A DNA stretch of 64,000 bases from an uncultured Pseudoteredinibacter sp. (GTDB lineage: Bacteria; Pseudomonadota; Gammaproteobacteria; Pseudomonadales; Cellvibrionaceae), in the NCBI RefSeq assembly GCF_947502065.1, contig NZ_CANMYE010000001.1, positions 1,240,001-1,304,000 of the forward strand, read 5' to 3'. Of this stretch, positions 1 through 9,432 are shown in pieces; positions within the stretch are counted from its first letter, which is position 1, and each line of letters opens with the position of its first letter. The translations under genes were made by a program, and so were the position numbers. The notes beneath the pieces were generated by a model, which saw nothing but the letters and a program-made list of their open reading frames with translations, made no database searches and was not told the DNA's origin.

Positions 1-463
1 TTTGTACAATTGGCCTCCAGTGCAAAGCTTCTTTTTCTCGCGCGATCACCTCATCTACATTAAGTATAGTAAAGTACATTTGCTCTCGAGCAAAAAATAC
101 CCTGACTAACTCAGGGTCAGGCCAAGTCATTACGCCTTGTTTAGCAAGCTGGACCACCTCGGCTTTATCATCGTGTAATACATAATACGTAGGTACGTAA
201 CGGCTATTGTCGACTTTAAGTAAAAAGGGATGTGGAACGAAACTTATTACTGCCTTTCGACTTTCAAGCCACAGTGAGTGAATATACTCTGCATAACTGT
301 GATAAACCCCTACGTTGGGATACTTAACACCAACATATTGAAAGGTATTGTTTTTCTTTAAGTTCTTGAGAGGGGTGGGTTGCTGATGAGGTACAAGATT
401 TATAGCATCAACGCGAGCGAGCACATCGAGCGCATATGGGTTTTTGATAAAATCTTGGGGCAT
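1..463 (-). CDS. TnsA-like endonuclease-fold protein (5' part, runs off left edge)
   Basis: About 154 N-terminal residues are visible; the stop lies outside the window. The start at 463 is chosen because AAGGAGG sits 6 bases upstream; an in-frame ATG at 469 overlaps that site. The order of motifs resembles Tn7 TnsA: a Tyr-Ala-Glu helix (YAEYIHSLWLES), then VISFVPHPFLL, then RYVPTYYV, then a REQMYFTILNVDEV stretch. In TnsA these surround a nuclease centre with Glu, Asp and Lys; here the expected Asp (TPDFLV-type motif) is Thr and no Lys follows in the QVK position, so cleavage activity is doubtful. If this is a tns operon, its remaining genes lie to the left and the element end would be just right of 463. 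The family assignment is by eye only. Confidence 0.45.
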   Translation of the reverse strand, partial: MPQDFIKNPYALDVLARVDAINLVPHQQPTPLKNLKKNNTFQYVGVKYPNVGVYHSYAEYIHSLWLESRKAVISFVPHPFLLKVDNSRYVPTYYVLHDDKAEVVQLAKQGVMTWPDPELVRVFFAREQMYFTILNVDEVIAREKEALHWRPIVQ

Positions 464-1450
464 CGACATCCTCCTTAAATCAAGTATCGCTTACAGCCGC
501 ATCTATTCTTTCGACCTTCCATGTGCTTTCTCAAAGAGATCGAATTTTAGCTTTGGTGGCTATTTTTCATTCATGGCTATGCACAATTCCAATTATCAGT
601 AATCTTCCTGGTTAGTGGATTATTAAAGAATAAAAGTGGCTGTTCGTAGCAAAACCATTTATGTGCAAATAAAACATTCAACAAAATAGAGAACGCTTTG
701 TTGGCTGTTGCTCATTCGCGAGGTTGGTTTCAAGCGTTCCTAGAATAAGAGTCGCTTCTTAGGTGTTTAGGCGACCAACGATTTTGTATGCGAGCTCATG
801 CTTGTTTTTTTGTTGCGTAATCTTTCGTGGTTAATCTGTAACATTAATTACGAACAGTATAAGGGGAGATAAGAACATTCGCTTCGAATTTGTTCTGATA
901 AAAAGTATGATAAATATGAGGAATTGTTGTAATTAATCTAAATTGTTAGCGTTACTATTTTTTCCGTGATCCTGATTTAGAATTGCTAGATAGTCTGTTG
1001 GGAAAAGGTTGCGCTACTAAACTAACTTAGCACTACTGGAGTGCTAAGTAAATGCTATCTTTTATATATAGATAATGCATGTTTCAAACTAAGGCTAATC
1101 TAAAATAAAATGACAAGCATAAAATATTTTAAAGTATGCTTTTACTCACAGTGAACAATTTTAGAAAGTCAAATAAGCCGTTGCTTTAGGTAATCCTGCT
1201 TGATGGTTGTGTTTTGTTAGAGGGGCGATTAGCTAGATCACATGAGAGAGGGAGGCTGCATTTGTTCCTACAGGGTAATCAGCTTGATCACACTCAGGCA
1301 TCAATATTTCAAATTGCGACTAAGATGTATAAAAGCCTTTTATACGGCAGCAGGCTAGATTTAGGCTGCTGTACCTTGACTTATGATAGTGGGTTTTACA
1401 GTATCAATCTGCTACATTAATACTGTATCAATACCATATGGATAGTGTTT
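464..1450. other. Long AT-rich non-coding stretch
   Basis: About 990 bp without a convincing gene. A 68-codon open frame at 1214-1420 has no recognisable features. A short element of the form TGGCTRTT recurs near 557, 574, 637 and 701, the last three about 63-64 bases apart; this could be chance, or protein-binding repeats near an element end next to the TnsA-like gene. Confidence 0.4.
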
Positions 1451-1894
1451 ATGCCATCAATTAGGTCAAGACAAACCGCCTCTATTAGGGCAATGGCGAC
1501 GGTTAGCAAAATGGCAGGTGTTCGCCTGAAAACCGCACGTGATGAGGTACAGTTGAGTCAGCGCGGTATTTCTCCCGATGTTATAGACCAACTTAAGCAA
1601 TTGGGAACTTCCAGCGCTGAATTACATTGGATTATCAAGCCCAGAACCCTGGCTCACCGAAAGAGCAAGGGGGAAGATTTAACCCAAGAGGAGACGGGGC
1701 GCTGGCTAAGGGTTGCAAAAATTCAAGCGCTGGCGTTGGAAGTCTTTGGTAGTAAAGAAAAAGCCATTTCCTGGCTTAGGAAGCCTACGCGTTCTTTCGA
1801 TGATCAATCAGCCCTAGTGCTGCTCCAAAGTGAAGCAGGCGCACAGCTTGTTGAGGATAAGTTGAATCAACTGGATGCCGGTTACTTTGCATGA
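1451..1894 (+). CDS. Xre/MbcA/ParS-type antitoxin of a RES-Xre module
   Basis: A 147-residue protein. The N-terminal ~65 residues are helical (Xre-like region); the C-terminal ~55 residues match the DUF2384 / MbcA-ParS toxin-binding domain, with the typical ALEVFGSKEKAISWLRKP segment followed by a Gly-containing terminal helix. Family members are antitoxins that bind and neutralise a RES-domain NAD-degrading toxin and repress their own operon. The ATG at 1451 is used; a GTG at 1445 and an ATG at 1496 (after AGGG) are alternatives. The downstream partner begins at a 4-base ATGA overlap, the classic order antitoxin-toxin, but that partner is decayed. Confidence 0.85.
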   Translation: MPSIRSRQTASIRAMATVSKMAGVRLKTARDEVQLSQRGISPDVIDQLKQLGTSSAELHWIIKPRTLAHRKSKGEDLTQEETGRWLRVAKIQALALEVFGSKEKAISWLRKPTRSFDDQSALVLLQSEAGAQLVEDKLNQLDAGYFA

Positions 1895-2095
1895 AGTGCC
1901 GGCGCATTATTAATTATGCGGAGCTCAAACGCATTGACCGCTTTAAAACATCCAGCGGGTAGCTCTACAAGGTAGTTCCTGTTGTTTACATGTAGGGTAC
2001 CCGACATAGTTAAGCAGAGACCTAGCTAAATTAGAGATCTCACCAGAGGAAATGGCAGGCGATTATGAATTGTTGTAAGTAGAGCGTAGTATTCT
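1891..2095 (+). pseudogene. Decayed RES-domain toxin
   Basis: A start codon overlaps the antitoxin stop (ATGA). The first frame reads MKCRRIINYAELKRIDRF..SSG and then a stop; VVPVVYM follows in the same frame after that stop; a frame change then gives LAKLEISPEEMAGDYELL, stop, VE. These three pieces occur in the order expected of RES toxins (N-terminal RI-x-NYADL motif, PVVYLA strand, LEVDPEDLPDSYQLL region). Several stops and at least one frame change make a functional toxin impossible. The 3' limit is approximate. Known: RES toxins deplete NAD. Inference: the antitoxin is orphaned. Confidence 0.7.
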
Positions 2096-2468
2096 TGAGT
2101 AATTAGGGCCTGAAAGGCTCAATTACAACCTTTGATAAGCATTTTAGTCGTAGGTAGGTAATAGAGGTTTGATTCCTTTGTGAGAGTTAGATGTTTTAGT
2201 TTATGTGGTAGCTATAGATCGCGTATACCAATTACTTGGTCGCAAGTATAAGAATGCATGCCAAGGTCATATATGGTGCTGGCCGATAGCTTAACTTCTC
2301 TAAATCAAATTAAGTGCCATCGGTAAAGCTTATTAACCATTTGCCTTATTTTGGTGTGTTCTTTTAGATAAAAGATAAGCCCCTGATCTTATATGGGAAA
2401 CAGTGTTGCCCATATCGAAAAGCCCTGCCTATAATAGGGCTTGTTTTACACCTCGGTTCAAGGACGAA
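2096..2468 (+). other. Intergenic remnant between RES pseudogene and recombinase
   Basis: About 370 bp with stops in all frames. It may hold further decayed 3' toxin sequence, but I cannot recognise any. The reading frame of the next gene extends upstream to 2403, but the better start is 2469. Confidence 0.4.
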
Positions 2469-3203
2469 ATGGTACAAATAACAGCCAGTAGCAAAAGATT
2501 ATCCTCGACTCGCCCAGGCCGACCCATTCACCCGGTGGAAGCTCCCTCGGCCGCTTTTTCGATCCAGCCCGTGCAGATCGACTGGGACCGCTTAGTAGCC
2601 AAACGGCCCACGGTCCTGGACACTATCAACGCAATGCCGGCCTATCTGCTCAAGCCTAAAATCTTGATGTTGCTCGATGCGGAAAAACAGCCGACCAATC
2701 GCCTGATCCTTAAATTGATGTGGGCCACCGGCGCCCGAGTTTCAGGGGTGCTAGCGTTAAAGCCAACGTCTTTTGTCGATTACAGCTATGACGCTGGCGT
2801 GGTTCTCAAAACGCTGAAGCAGTGGCACGGTAGCCCTACCCAAAAAGCATTGAAACGTTCGCCCAAAAGCTATATAGCTATCATCGACCAGGCCTTGGAA
2901 GGTCGTATTCAAATTTATCTCTACAAGGGGCCTTTCAAGAAAATCGAGCGGATTTATCCAATGTGCCGGCAGTCGGTGAATCGGCATATTTATGCGTTGG
3001 TGGAAAGGGGAGGGGGCGCATCCTTTGTCATTTCATCGCATAAGTTTCGATATTCGTTTGCGATTCATTTGTTGCTAAACGAGCGGCTGTTGAAATACTT
3101 GAGTCAGCAACTGGGTCACAAGACAGTGGACAGCACCGAGATTAACACTAATGTGTTCACCGTCGATGGGACGCATTTTATGGATGGGGTGGATTTTCAA
3201 TGA
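2469..3203 (+). CDS. Tyrosine recombinase-like protein lacking the catalytic tyrosine
   Basis: A 244-residue protein. The start at 2469 is preferred because AAGGAC lies 5-6 bases upstream. It has the phage-integrase/Xer fold signature: first catalytic Arg in ATGARVSGVLAL (about residue 89), the box II HKFR (about 190-193) and the distal His in QLGHKTVDSTEI. In this family the sequence after STEI is normally Y-T-x-V-F with Tyr as nucleophile; here codon 3144-3146 is AAC (Asn), giving INTNVF. All else looks intact, so either the protein is dead as a recombinase, acts only in DNA binding, or a single A-for-T change has inactivated it. Plasmid/transposon resolution recombinases are the nearest relatives by pattern. 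It precedes the PIN operon by about 100 bases. Confidence 0.8.
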   Translation: MVQITASSKRLSSTRPGRPIHPVEAPSAAFSIQPVQIDWDRLVAKRPTVLDTINAMPAYLLKPKILMLLDAEKQPTNRLILKLMWATGARVSGVLALKPTSFVDYSYDAGVVLKTLKQWHGSPTQKALKRSPKSYIAIIDQALEGRIQIYLYKGPFKKIERIYPMCRQSVNRHIYALVERGGGASFVISSHKFRYSFAIHLLLNERLLKYLSQQLGHKTVDSTEINTNVFTVDGTHFMDGVDFQ

Positions 3204-3307
3204 TGGATTACTTTCGACACCAAATTAGTAATCTTTTCCTGCAACTCCAAACCCGCCCAGATACCTTGGTTAATTTATGAAGAAACCCCTTCAGCTGGAA
3301 GAACTTA

Positions 3308-6300
3308 ATGAGATTTGATCTGAATGAAGCAATTCGCGATGTTTTAGATTTTCTGAAGAGTCATTGGAAGCCCTCGTTAGCGAAATATATTATTCTGCCA
3401 TCAATGACGGTCGGACTAACTGCGCTTAGTGTTCCACTATGGGTCGAGGTAGCCAACTGGGTATTAGTCCACCAAAATATTCTCCCCGATTATAAACTTC
3501 CTCTTACGCAGCCAAATTACCCTCTGGGGGCGTCGCTTATAGGTTTAAGTGTTCTAGTTTATTTCCTTGATGTATGGCTAAAGAAAAATAGTACTCTGCC
3601 AAATCAATTAAATAAACTGCCATCGCAAGTGGCTAATGAAATAACAACTCATATGAAGAGTGGCGGTTTTACCGCTCAACACCTTCAAGATGAAAAAATA
3701 GAGAAGCTTGCTCACGAAATTACCGCGCTGCGATTTTTCGGTTCGTTTCCCAAGGAAGAAAAGGCGGCTGCTTTAGCAGAAAGCGTTATTGATGGAGAGT
3801 TGTCCGGCGGTACCCCTCAAGCAAAAGCCAGGGCACTAGCACTCCTGGCAAGGTACTTGTGTGTGGGGGAAGGAGTAGAGCAGGCCAAAATTTGGTTGTC
3901 ACAATCTAAAAAACTGTGCCAAACGGAGGAGGCGGTAATAGCACAGGCCTTTTTTGATGCGATTGAATCGAACGATGTAGAGGCCGCGTCTGGTTTGCTT
4001 AAGGCAAGTGGCCCATCAAATTATGCCGCCTTCTTCATGATTAAAAAAACAGTGGAGGGAAGTGGGGCTGCTTTTGACTGGCTTGACGTCGCAGATTTAA
4101 GCGTTCAGGATTTAGATGATGATGGAAAAGTCGTTTTAATTTCTGCGTTACTGTCAGAACGTCACTGGGAAAAGGCTTTAAATATTGTAAAGTCTGTGGG
4201 CGAAGAATCCTTGACGAAGTCTACAGCGCTGGCTCAGCTTTCTGCATTCACATTTCTGGTAAATTCAATTAAAGCCGTTGAACTCCGTGAGAGCGTATTG
4301 ACTTATATTCCGTTTGCGGCGGACAGATTCCCACTGGCTGATGATTCTGATTCTGTAGTGCTTAGAAATCGAGCTGCTGAGTTGTTTAAAATTTGCTCTA
4401 GCTTGGCAAGACATCTGCGGGCTGAAGATGTCGCGAATATGGCGGATAACTATGTGCTTTGGATAGAGCTTAGAAATAGTGAAACTCATGAACAGGCGAA
4501 GGCACAACTCCAGAGCTACTTTATTAGTTACACCCAAAAAACACTTGAGTATTTGCCGCTGGCGTTTGCATTTGGCATTGATGTCGATTTTGAGTCTATT
4601 GAAAAGGAAGTTAACAGGCAGACAGCGCTAAATCACGATAATGACCCAATTCTTGGTTTAGCAAGGTTTGTCTTGGCAAACACGAAAAAGTCATTCCCAG
4701 CAGTGGTGGAATATATTGCCAGTCACAGACATCAAATGGAAAAAGCAGTTAATCCCGTTGCTGTTGGAATGCTTGAAATAGAGGCATTGGCGCGGTCAGG
4801 TCTGGGGGATGATGCAGAAAAGCTCCTCCAAAAGGTAGAGAGCTCAGGTGCGCCTGATGCCGAAGTAAGTAATCTAAAAAATATCATTGAGTCAGTCAAG
4901 GGTAAAGATCCAGTTGCATTAGCCATAAGCCAATATAAACAAAGTAAAACTACCAATGATCTTTCACATTTGGTTGATTTACTGGAAAGAGAAAACATTG
5001 GGGATAGATACTACTCATATTGTAAGGAACTCTTTGATCGAACTGGTCAGGAATCTGATGCTACCAGAGTGTGTAATGCCGCCTCTTCGCTTGGAAAATT
5101 TTCTGAGCTTCATCAATTTCTGTTAGATAAGATGGATCTAGTTAAGAGAAGCGAGGGATTGCAGGCTCACTGGGCTTGGTCTCTATTTAGAAAGGGGGAC
5201 CTAAGTGGTGCTCATGAACAGATTGCACTGTTGAAGCAATCTAAATCCCACCTACCTGATCTTAAAACGCTTGAAATCAATTTGGCCATATTAGGGGGTA
5301 ACTGGGAATCCCTTAGCGTTTTTGTGGAGGATAGCTGGAATAGCCGGAAGGAGTTGAAGGCCGATGATCTTTTTCAGGCCGCACAGTTAGCCAAGGCCGT
5401 TTCTCCAGGTCGAGCAAGGCAAATAGTAGAGTTTTGTACTGGTAAATATTCTGAAGATCCTGAAGTGTTAGCAGCTTCGTATTTTACAGCGACCACAATG
5501 GGCTGGGAAGACAATCAAAAAACATCCGAGTGGCTCAATAAAGCGATGGTTCTCTCCAATGACGACGGACCATTGCATAGGGCATCATTAGAAGACTTAA
5601 AAGAGATGATGTCTGAAGCCAGGGAGAAAAATGAGAAGGTTTATAAAGCCTATATTGATGGTGATGCGCCTGTTATTACTGTGGCGGAGTTATTGAACAG
5701 GACAATATCTGACTTTTATCTGGTCCAGCCCCAGGAAAACAAAAGCGCGAAAGATATACGGCGGAAAAACTTAGTTCCAATATTTCATGGTGTTAGGTCG
5801 GATCAGATTATTGATTGTGATACTATTGCCATCGATTCTTCTAGTGCGCTGGTTATGGAGAATATAGGGCAGCTACATCATTTGTTTGATTGCTTTGAGA
5901 GAATTGTTATCCCTCACTCGTTCATGCGCTGGTTGTTTGTAGAAAAGCAAAAAGTTGCCTTTCACCAGCCGAGCCAGATCGCAAAGGCAAAATATTTTGA
6001 GCGTCTGGTATCTGACGGCAGAATTTCTGTTTTCCATCCTAAAACGATCAGCAACCCGGGGCTGGCGCTTGATGTAGGTGATGAGCTTGCCTATATACTT
6101 GAGGAGGCACACGCGAATCCTACAAATGAATCGCAGGCATTGGTGGTTTGTTCCTGCCCTGTGTATAAGGTCGGTGGCTCCTTCAGGGAGGTGGAAGCTG
6201 ACCTTTCTTCATTTAACAACAGTCTGATTTCATGCACACAATTAATTAAAAAACTCGAAGGCCTGGCTGTAATCACTGAAGCTCAGCGTGTTAAAGCCAT

Positions 6301-7390
6301 AAATTACCTATGCCAACACGAGAAAGAGTGGCCTGTCGATCTTGATGTGTCAAGTGGTGCGAGATTATATCTCGATTCATTGTCCATCACCTATTTGATG
6401 ACCGTTGAAATGCTCGACAAGCTTAGTGATGCTGGATTCGAAGTGTATGTATTTAAGGGCGAGCGTGATAGGTATAGATCGCTGATAGACTACGCTTCAA
6501 TCATCGAGCATGCAGATTCTAAAATAGAAAATATCAGGAAGTTATTTTCTAATGGACTTACATCTGGGAAAGTGATCCTTGCTGAAATGCCGCTAAATAG
6601 AGAGCAAGTCGCTGTTTCCAAGAATAAGTATGCGAGGCCAACAGAGGAGCTTTTTGAGACGCTTAAAGTATGCGATGCCGCTTTGATAGATGACCGATTT
6701 ATGAATAAGCATAGAAATATTACATTTGATGAAAGAACAATACCAATTTTTACATCATTAGACCTTGTCGAGACACTACACCATAAAGAACTTATTTCTC
6801 AAGAACAAAAGCTTGATGCCAGAACATCACTTAGGGAGTTTGGGTTTGAGTTTGTTGGTATCTCCACAGAAGAGCTTGAATATCATTTAAATCACTCAGC
6901 TATGGCAGATGGTGAGTTTAGGCCAACTAAGCAGCTAAAACTGATAAGAGAAAATCTGCTTTTGATCAGGATTAGTGGCTTGGTTCAGCTCCCAAAAGAT
7001 GCCCAGTGGCTACATGAAACCATGAAATCGATTGCACAAACCATAAAGGCTCAGTGGTCGGCAGATATCCCACTCGAACTAAGCCGTGCTAGATCTTGCT
7101 GGCTTTATGAGTTGATGGGCTTTCGAGAGTGGGCTCAGACCCACGAAATGAGGGACGATGGAGGCATGGCCTATTTGGGTGAGGTTTTAAGGGTGAATTT
7201 CATATTGATTGCGCAGGAGTCTATATCTGATAAGCAAAAGGAAGGCTACAAAGCTTGGTTGGATGAGTTTGTACTGGGGCCGTTGAGTGATATCGATTCG
7301 TGGAGCTTTAAGAATGTGGTTGACTCTATGAAGCAGCAGGTTAAAAGCGTTTCTCAACAATCGATATTGGAGGAAGAGTTGGATGGCTAA
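3308..7390 (+). CDS. Giant membrane-anchored helical-repeat (TPR-like) protein with C-terminal PIN nuclease domain
   Basis: A 1360-residue protein with GGAAG 7 bases before the ATG. Two hydrophobic segments near residues 28-50 and 75-92 suggest membrane anchoring with the body in the cytosol. Residues ~130-830 are alpha-helical with TPR-like spacing. From ~840 to ~1170 the pattern fits a PIN RNase domain: IAIDSSSAL (about 845-853), GDELAYILEE, GARLYLDSLSITYL, and CDAALIDDRFMNKH (about 1122-1135) with acidic residues at metal-binding positions. This resembles the PIN domain described for the TPR-GreAB-C-PIN conflict proteins; I see no GreA/B C-terminal domain here. The next gene overlaps its 3' end by 8 bases, implying translational coupling. 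Role as a defence effector is inferred from fold and island context. Confidence 0.7.
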   Translation: MRFDLNEAIRDVLDFLKSHWKPSLAKYIILPSMTVGLTALSVPLWVEVANWVLVHQNILPDYKLPLTQPNYPLGASLIGLSVLVYFLDVWLKKNSTLPNQLNKLPSQVANEITTHMKSGGFTAQHLQDEKIEKLAHEITALRFFGSFPKEEKAAALAESVIDGELSGGTPQAKARALALLARYLCVGEGVEQAKIWLSQSKKLCQTEEAVIAQAFFDAIESNDVEAASGLLKASGPSNYAAFFMIKKTVEGSGAAFDWLDVADLSVQDLDDDGKVVLISALLSERHWEKALNIVKSVGEESLTKSTALAQLSAFTFLVNSIKAVELRESVLTYIPFAADRFPLADDSDSVVLRNRAAELFKICSSLARHLRAEDVANMADNYVLWIELRNSETHEQAKAQLQSYFISYTQKTLEYLPLAFAFGIDVDFESIEKEVNRQTALNHDNDPILGLARFVLANTKKSFPAVVEYIASHRHQMEKAVNPVAVGMLEIEALARSGLGDDAEKLLQKVESSGAPDAEVSNLKNIIESVKGKDPVALAISQYKQSKTTNDLSHLVDLLERENIGDRYYSYCKELFDRTGQESDATRVCNAASSLGKFSELHQFLLDKMDLVKRSEGLQAHWAWSLFRKGDLSGAHEQIALLKQSKSHLPDLKTLEINLAILGGNWESLSVFVEDSWNSRKELKADDLFQAAQLAKAVSPGRARQIVEFCTGKYSEDPEVLAASYFTATTMGWEDNQKTSEWLNKAMVLSNDDGPLHRASLEDLKEMMSEAREKNEKVYKAYIDGDAPVITVAELLNRTISDFYLVQPQENKSAKDIRRKNLVPIFHGVRSDQIIDCDTIAIDSSSALVMENIGQLHHLFDCFERIVIPHSFMRWLFVEKQKVAFHQPSQIAKAKYFERLVSDGRISVFHPKTISNPGLALDVGDELAYILEEAHANPTNESQALVVCSCPVYKVGGSFREVEADLSSFNNSLISCTQLIKKLEGLAVITEAQRVKAINYLCQHEKEWPVDLDVSSGARLYLDSLSITYLMTVEMLDKLSDAGFEVYVFKGERDRYRSLIDYASIIEHADSKIENIRKLFSNGLTSGKVILAEMPLNREQVAVSKNKYARPTEELFETLKVCDAALIDDRFMNKHRNITFDERTIPIFTSLDLVETLHHKELISQEQKLDARTSLREFGFEFVGISTEELEYHLNHSAMADGEFRPTKQLKLIRENLLLIRISGLVQLPKDAQWLHETMKSIAQTIKAQWSADIPLELSRARSCWLYELMGFREWAQTHEMRDDGGMAYLGEVLRVNFILIAQESISDKQKEGYKAWLDEFVLGPLSDIDSWSFKNVVDSMKQQVKSVSQQSILEEELDG

Positions 7391-9257
7391 CTCTGATTCT
7401 ATGCGAGCTTATATGGCCTCCCATCTTATCAATTTATTCCCCAGCCTGGTCAGGGCGGAACTATTATCTGACTCTGAACTGTTGGAAGAGCTAGGTATTG
7501 CACCAGATGCTACGGTTAGTTTTAGTGATAACGGTGTAACTTTTGCCAGAAGTGCTCTCTTTAAGGCTATTCGCAGTGCTTTTGAAAAAATCGAGGAAGA
7601 ATTTTTTCTTGAGGATATTAAGGGGGATCATTGGTCTCTGCGCCATCATCCGGGTGAACGACCAGCCTTTTCTTTAACTAAGGGCGATTTGCAGATACTT
7701 AATGATAGTTTTTGGCCGTTTTGTACTGAGGTGGACAGACGGTTAAGCGTATTTGAGGCTGAAGCGAAAGGTAGATCGTTTTCCAGAGAGGACCTGGAAC
7801 GTTTGGGGGCAGTACTTTCGGCATCAATACTCAGTGATGAAGACGTATCAGATTTGTTGCTTGATTTGGATTGCTCGCCAAGTCACATTGAGGCTCTGTT
7901 AAGGCAGGAGTTTCAAAGCCCATCAAATAAAGTTTCCACGCTAGTTCCACGTGATATTCGCTATTACGAAAGGCTTGTGGGGAAATATTATGGGAGTAAC
8001 AATATTGACGAGTATTGTGAGGTCGAGCTAAAACAGTATTTTGACAACAGAATAGAAAGTGAAGTGACTGAGAGTGATTTTTTGATGTGCATTCACAAGT
8101 CTATATCAGCAGTCGTTTCCAATTGCCTTGTTGATGAGGCTCAGTATCACGCAATGGCAAGCCGGGCGATCGAAACCTGCCACCCAATACTTTTAATATC
8201 ATGCCTCGAAGTAGGCATACTGAAATTCAAAGATTCATCAGTTGCCATTATTAAGAAGCTGTTTGGGTGCATATCTTCTGCCAAAACGTTAGATAACCTG
8301 CGTCTGTTTTGCTCAATGGCAGTTTTTGTTGATGGCGAACTGGCGCGATTGCAGATATTCAAAGGAATGCCACCATTCTACAGGCGCCTTGCTTCATTCG
8401 CCCAATCAGCATTAATTGTTAAAGTGGCACTGGAAGAGGGTGTTGTTTTTGACAAAGTTGAGCAGTGGGCTTCTCAGCAAAGGGGGCTTTACTTTTTCTG
8501 CCAAAGCTTTATCGATTTGATAGAAGAGCCAAGGTGGCTCCCAACTTACTTAACCGAAGAGCAATTTATTAATGAACTGTATGGGCGGGTCAATGTAGCG
8601 TGTCAAGAGCCCGATGAGTGTGAGGTGGTTGAATATCTTCAAAAAGAGCTTACGTCTGGTTCGAGGTTGAATATGCACTCGTTCTTGCCCGGGCCATTGG
8701 AAGGTAACTCTGCACCAGCGGTTATACCAGATGAAATCTCGGATTTGCTTGCTAAGCATATCAACGGCAAAGCGTCATTTGATTCCTACAGGATTTTGAT
8801 GAATTCAGCTCCCTTCTGGAAAATTGATGACGAATATTTGGAACATGCAGTTTCGCTACTCGAAAGCGCACAGCACAAGTTGGCATCAGTTAACGACAAG
8901 GATTCTGTCTACCAGGTGTTAAACGGGCTAGCTCAGGTTGCCTGTATGACCAGAAGTAAAAAGCTTGCTGTATCTGTGACGATCTTAAGCCGACTATATC
9001 GGGACTATATTGATGTGGATTCTGAGCCCGAAAACTATCTGGCAATAGGCGTTGTGGGGGGAGCAGCCTTTGAGGATAAAGATGGCTGGGCAGAATATAT
9101 AGGACAATGGTGCACAGAATTGGCGTATCTGCAAATTAGTGAAGACTCTATTGAGAGAATGGAGCGGATGCTTGAAAGGCTTTGCATTCTGGAGCCCTAT
9201 TTATTTTACACCTGTTCAAAAGCACTCAATATTTTTAGGATGCTGAGTAATAAATAA
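7383..9257 (+). CDS. Unknown helical partner of the PIN protein
   Basis: A 624-residue protein, starting 8 bases inside the end of the PIN gene after a GGAGGAAGAG purine-rich site. No signal peptide or membrane segment. It appears almost wholly alpha-helical with Leu-rich, acidic segments and several Cys residues spread out (for example LFCSMAVF, FFCQSF); I recognise no catalytic motif. The tight coupling argues it acts with the upstream protein, for example as scaffold, sensor or inhibitor. It is followed by 175 bases of AT-rich spacer and then a DUF4917 gene. I do not recognise the family. Confidence 0.75.
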   Translation: MANSDSMRAYMASHLINLFPSLVRAELLSDSELLEELGIAPDATVSFSDNGVTFARSALFKAIRSAFEKIEEEFFLEDIKGDHWSLRHHPGERPAFSLTKGDLQILNDSFWPFCTEVDRRLSVFEAEAKGRSFSREDLERLGAVLSASILSDEDVSDLLLDLDCSPSHIEALLRQEFQSPSNKVSTLVPRDIRYYERLVGKYYGSNNIDEYCEVELKQYFDNRIESEVTESDFLMCIHKSISAVVSNCLVDEAQYHAMASRAIETCHPILLISCLEVGILKFKDSSVAIIKKLFGCISSAKTLDNLRLFCSMAVFVDGELARLQIFKGMPPFYRRLASFAQSALIVKVALEEGVVFDKVEQWASQQRGLYFFCQSFIDLIEEPRWLPTYLTEEQFINELYGRVNVACQEPDECEVVEYLQKELTSGSRLNMHSFLPGPLEGNSAPAVIPDEISDLLAKHINGKASFDSYRILMNSAPFWKIDDEYLEHAVSLLESAQHKLASVNDKDSVYQVLNGLAQVACMTRSKKLAVSVTILSRLYRDYIDVDSEPENYLAIGVVGGAAFEDKDGWAEYIGQWCTELAYLQISEDSIERMERMLERLCILEPYLFYTCSKALNIFRMLSNK

Positions 9258-9432
9258 AACGCAGTCTATAAGGATGCCGGAGCCAGTTCTTTAATGTTGT
9301 ATTTACTTGATTTTCTTTCTCCGCAAACAACGGATCATAGTTAAAATTTCAAGTATCCACTTTTGGCCTATGAAAGTTCAAAGTTAATGATTATTTGGAT
9401 TTCCCCCAATTTAAATAAAAGGAGTGAAAAGT

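Noticed and set aside
556..708. TGGCTRTT repeats as TnsB-binding sites at a Tn7-like end
   Set aside because: The motif is short, spacing is uneven (17, 63, 64) and no TGT/ACA end with duplication could be found.
1214..1420. A 68-codon open frame after a long non-coding region
   Set aside because: TTG start, no ribosome site, and no recognisable protein features; probably chance.
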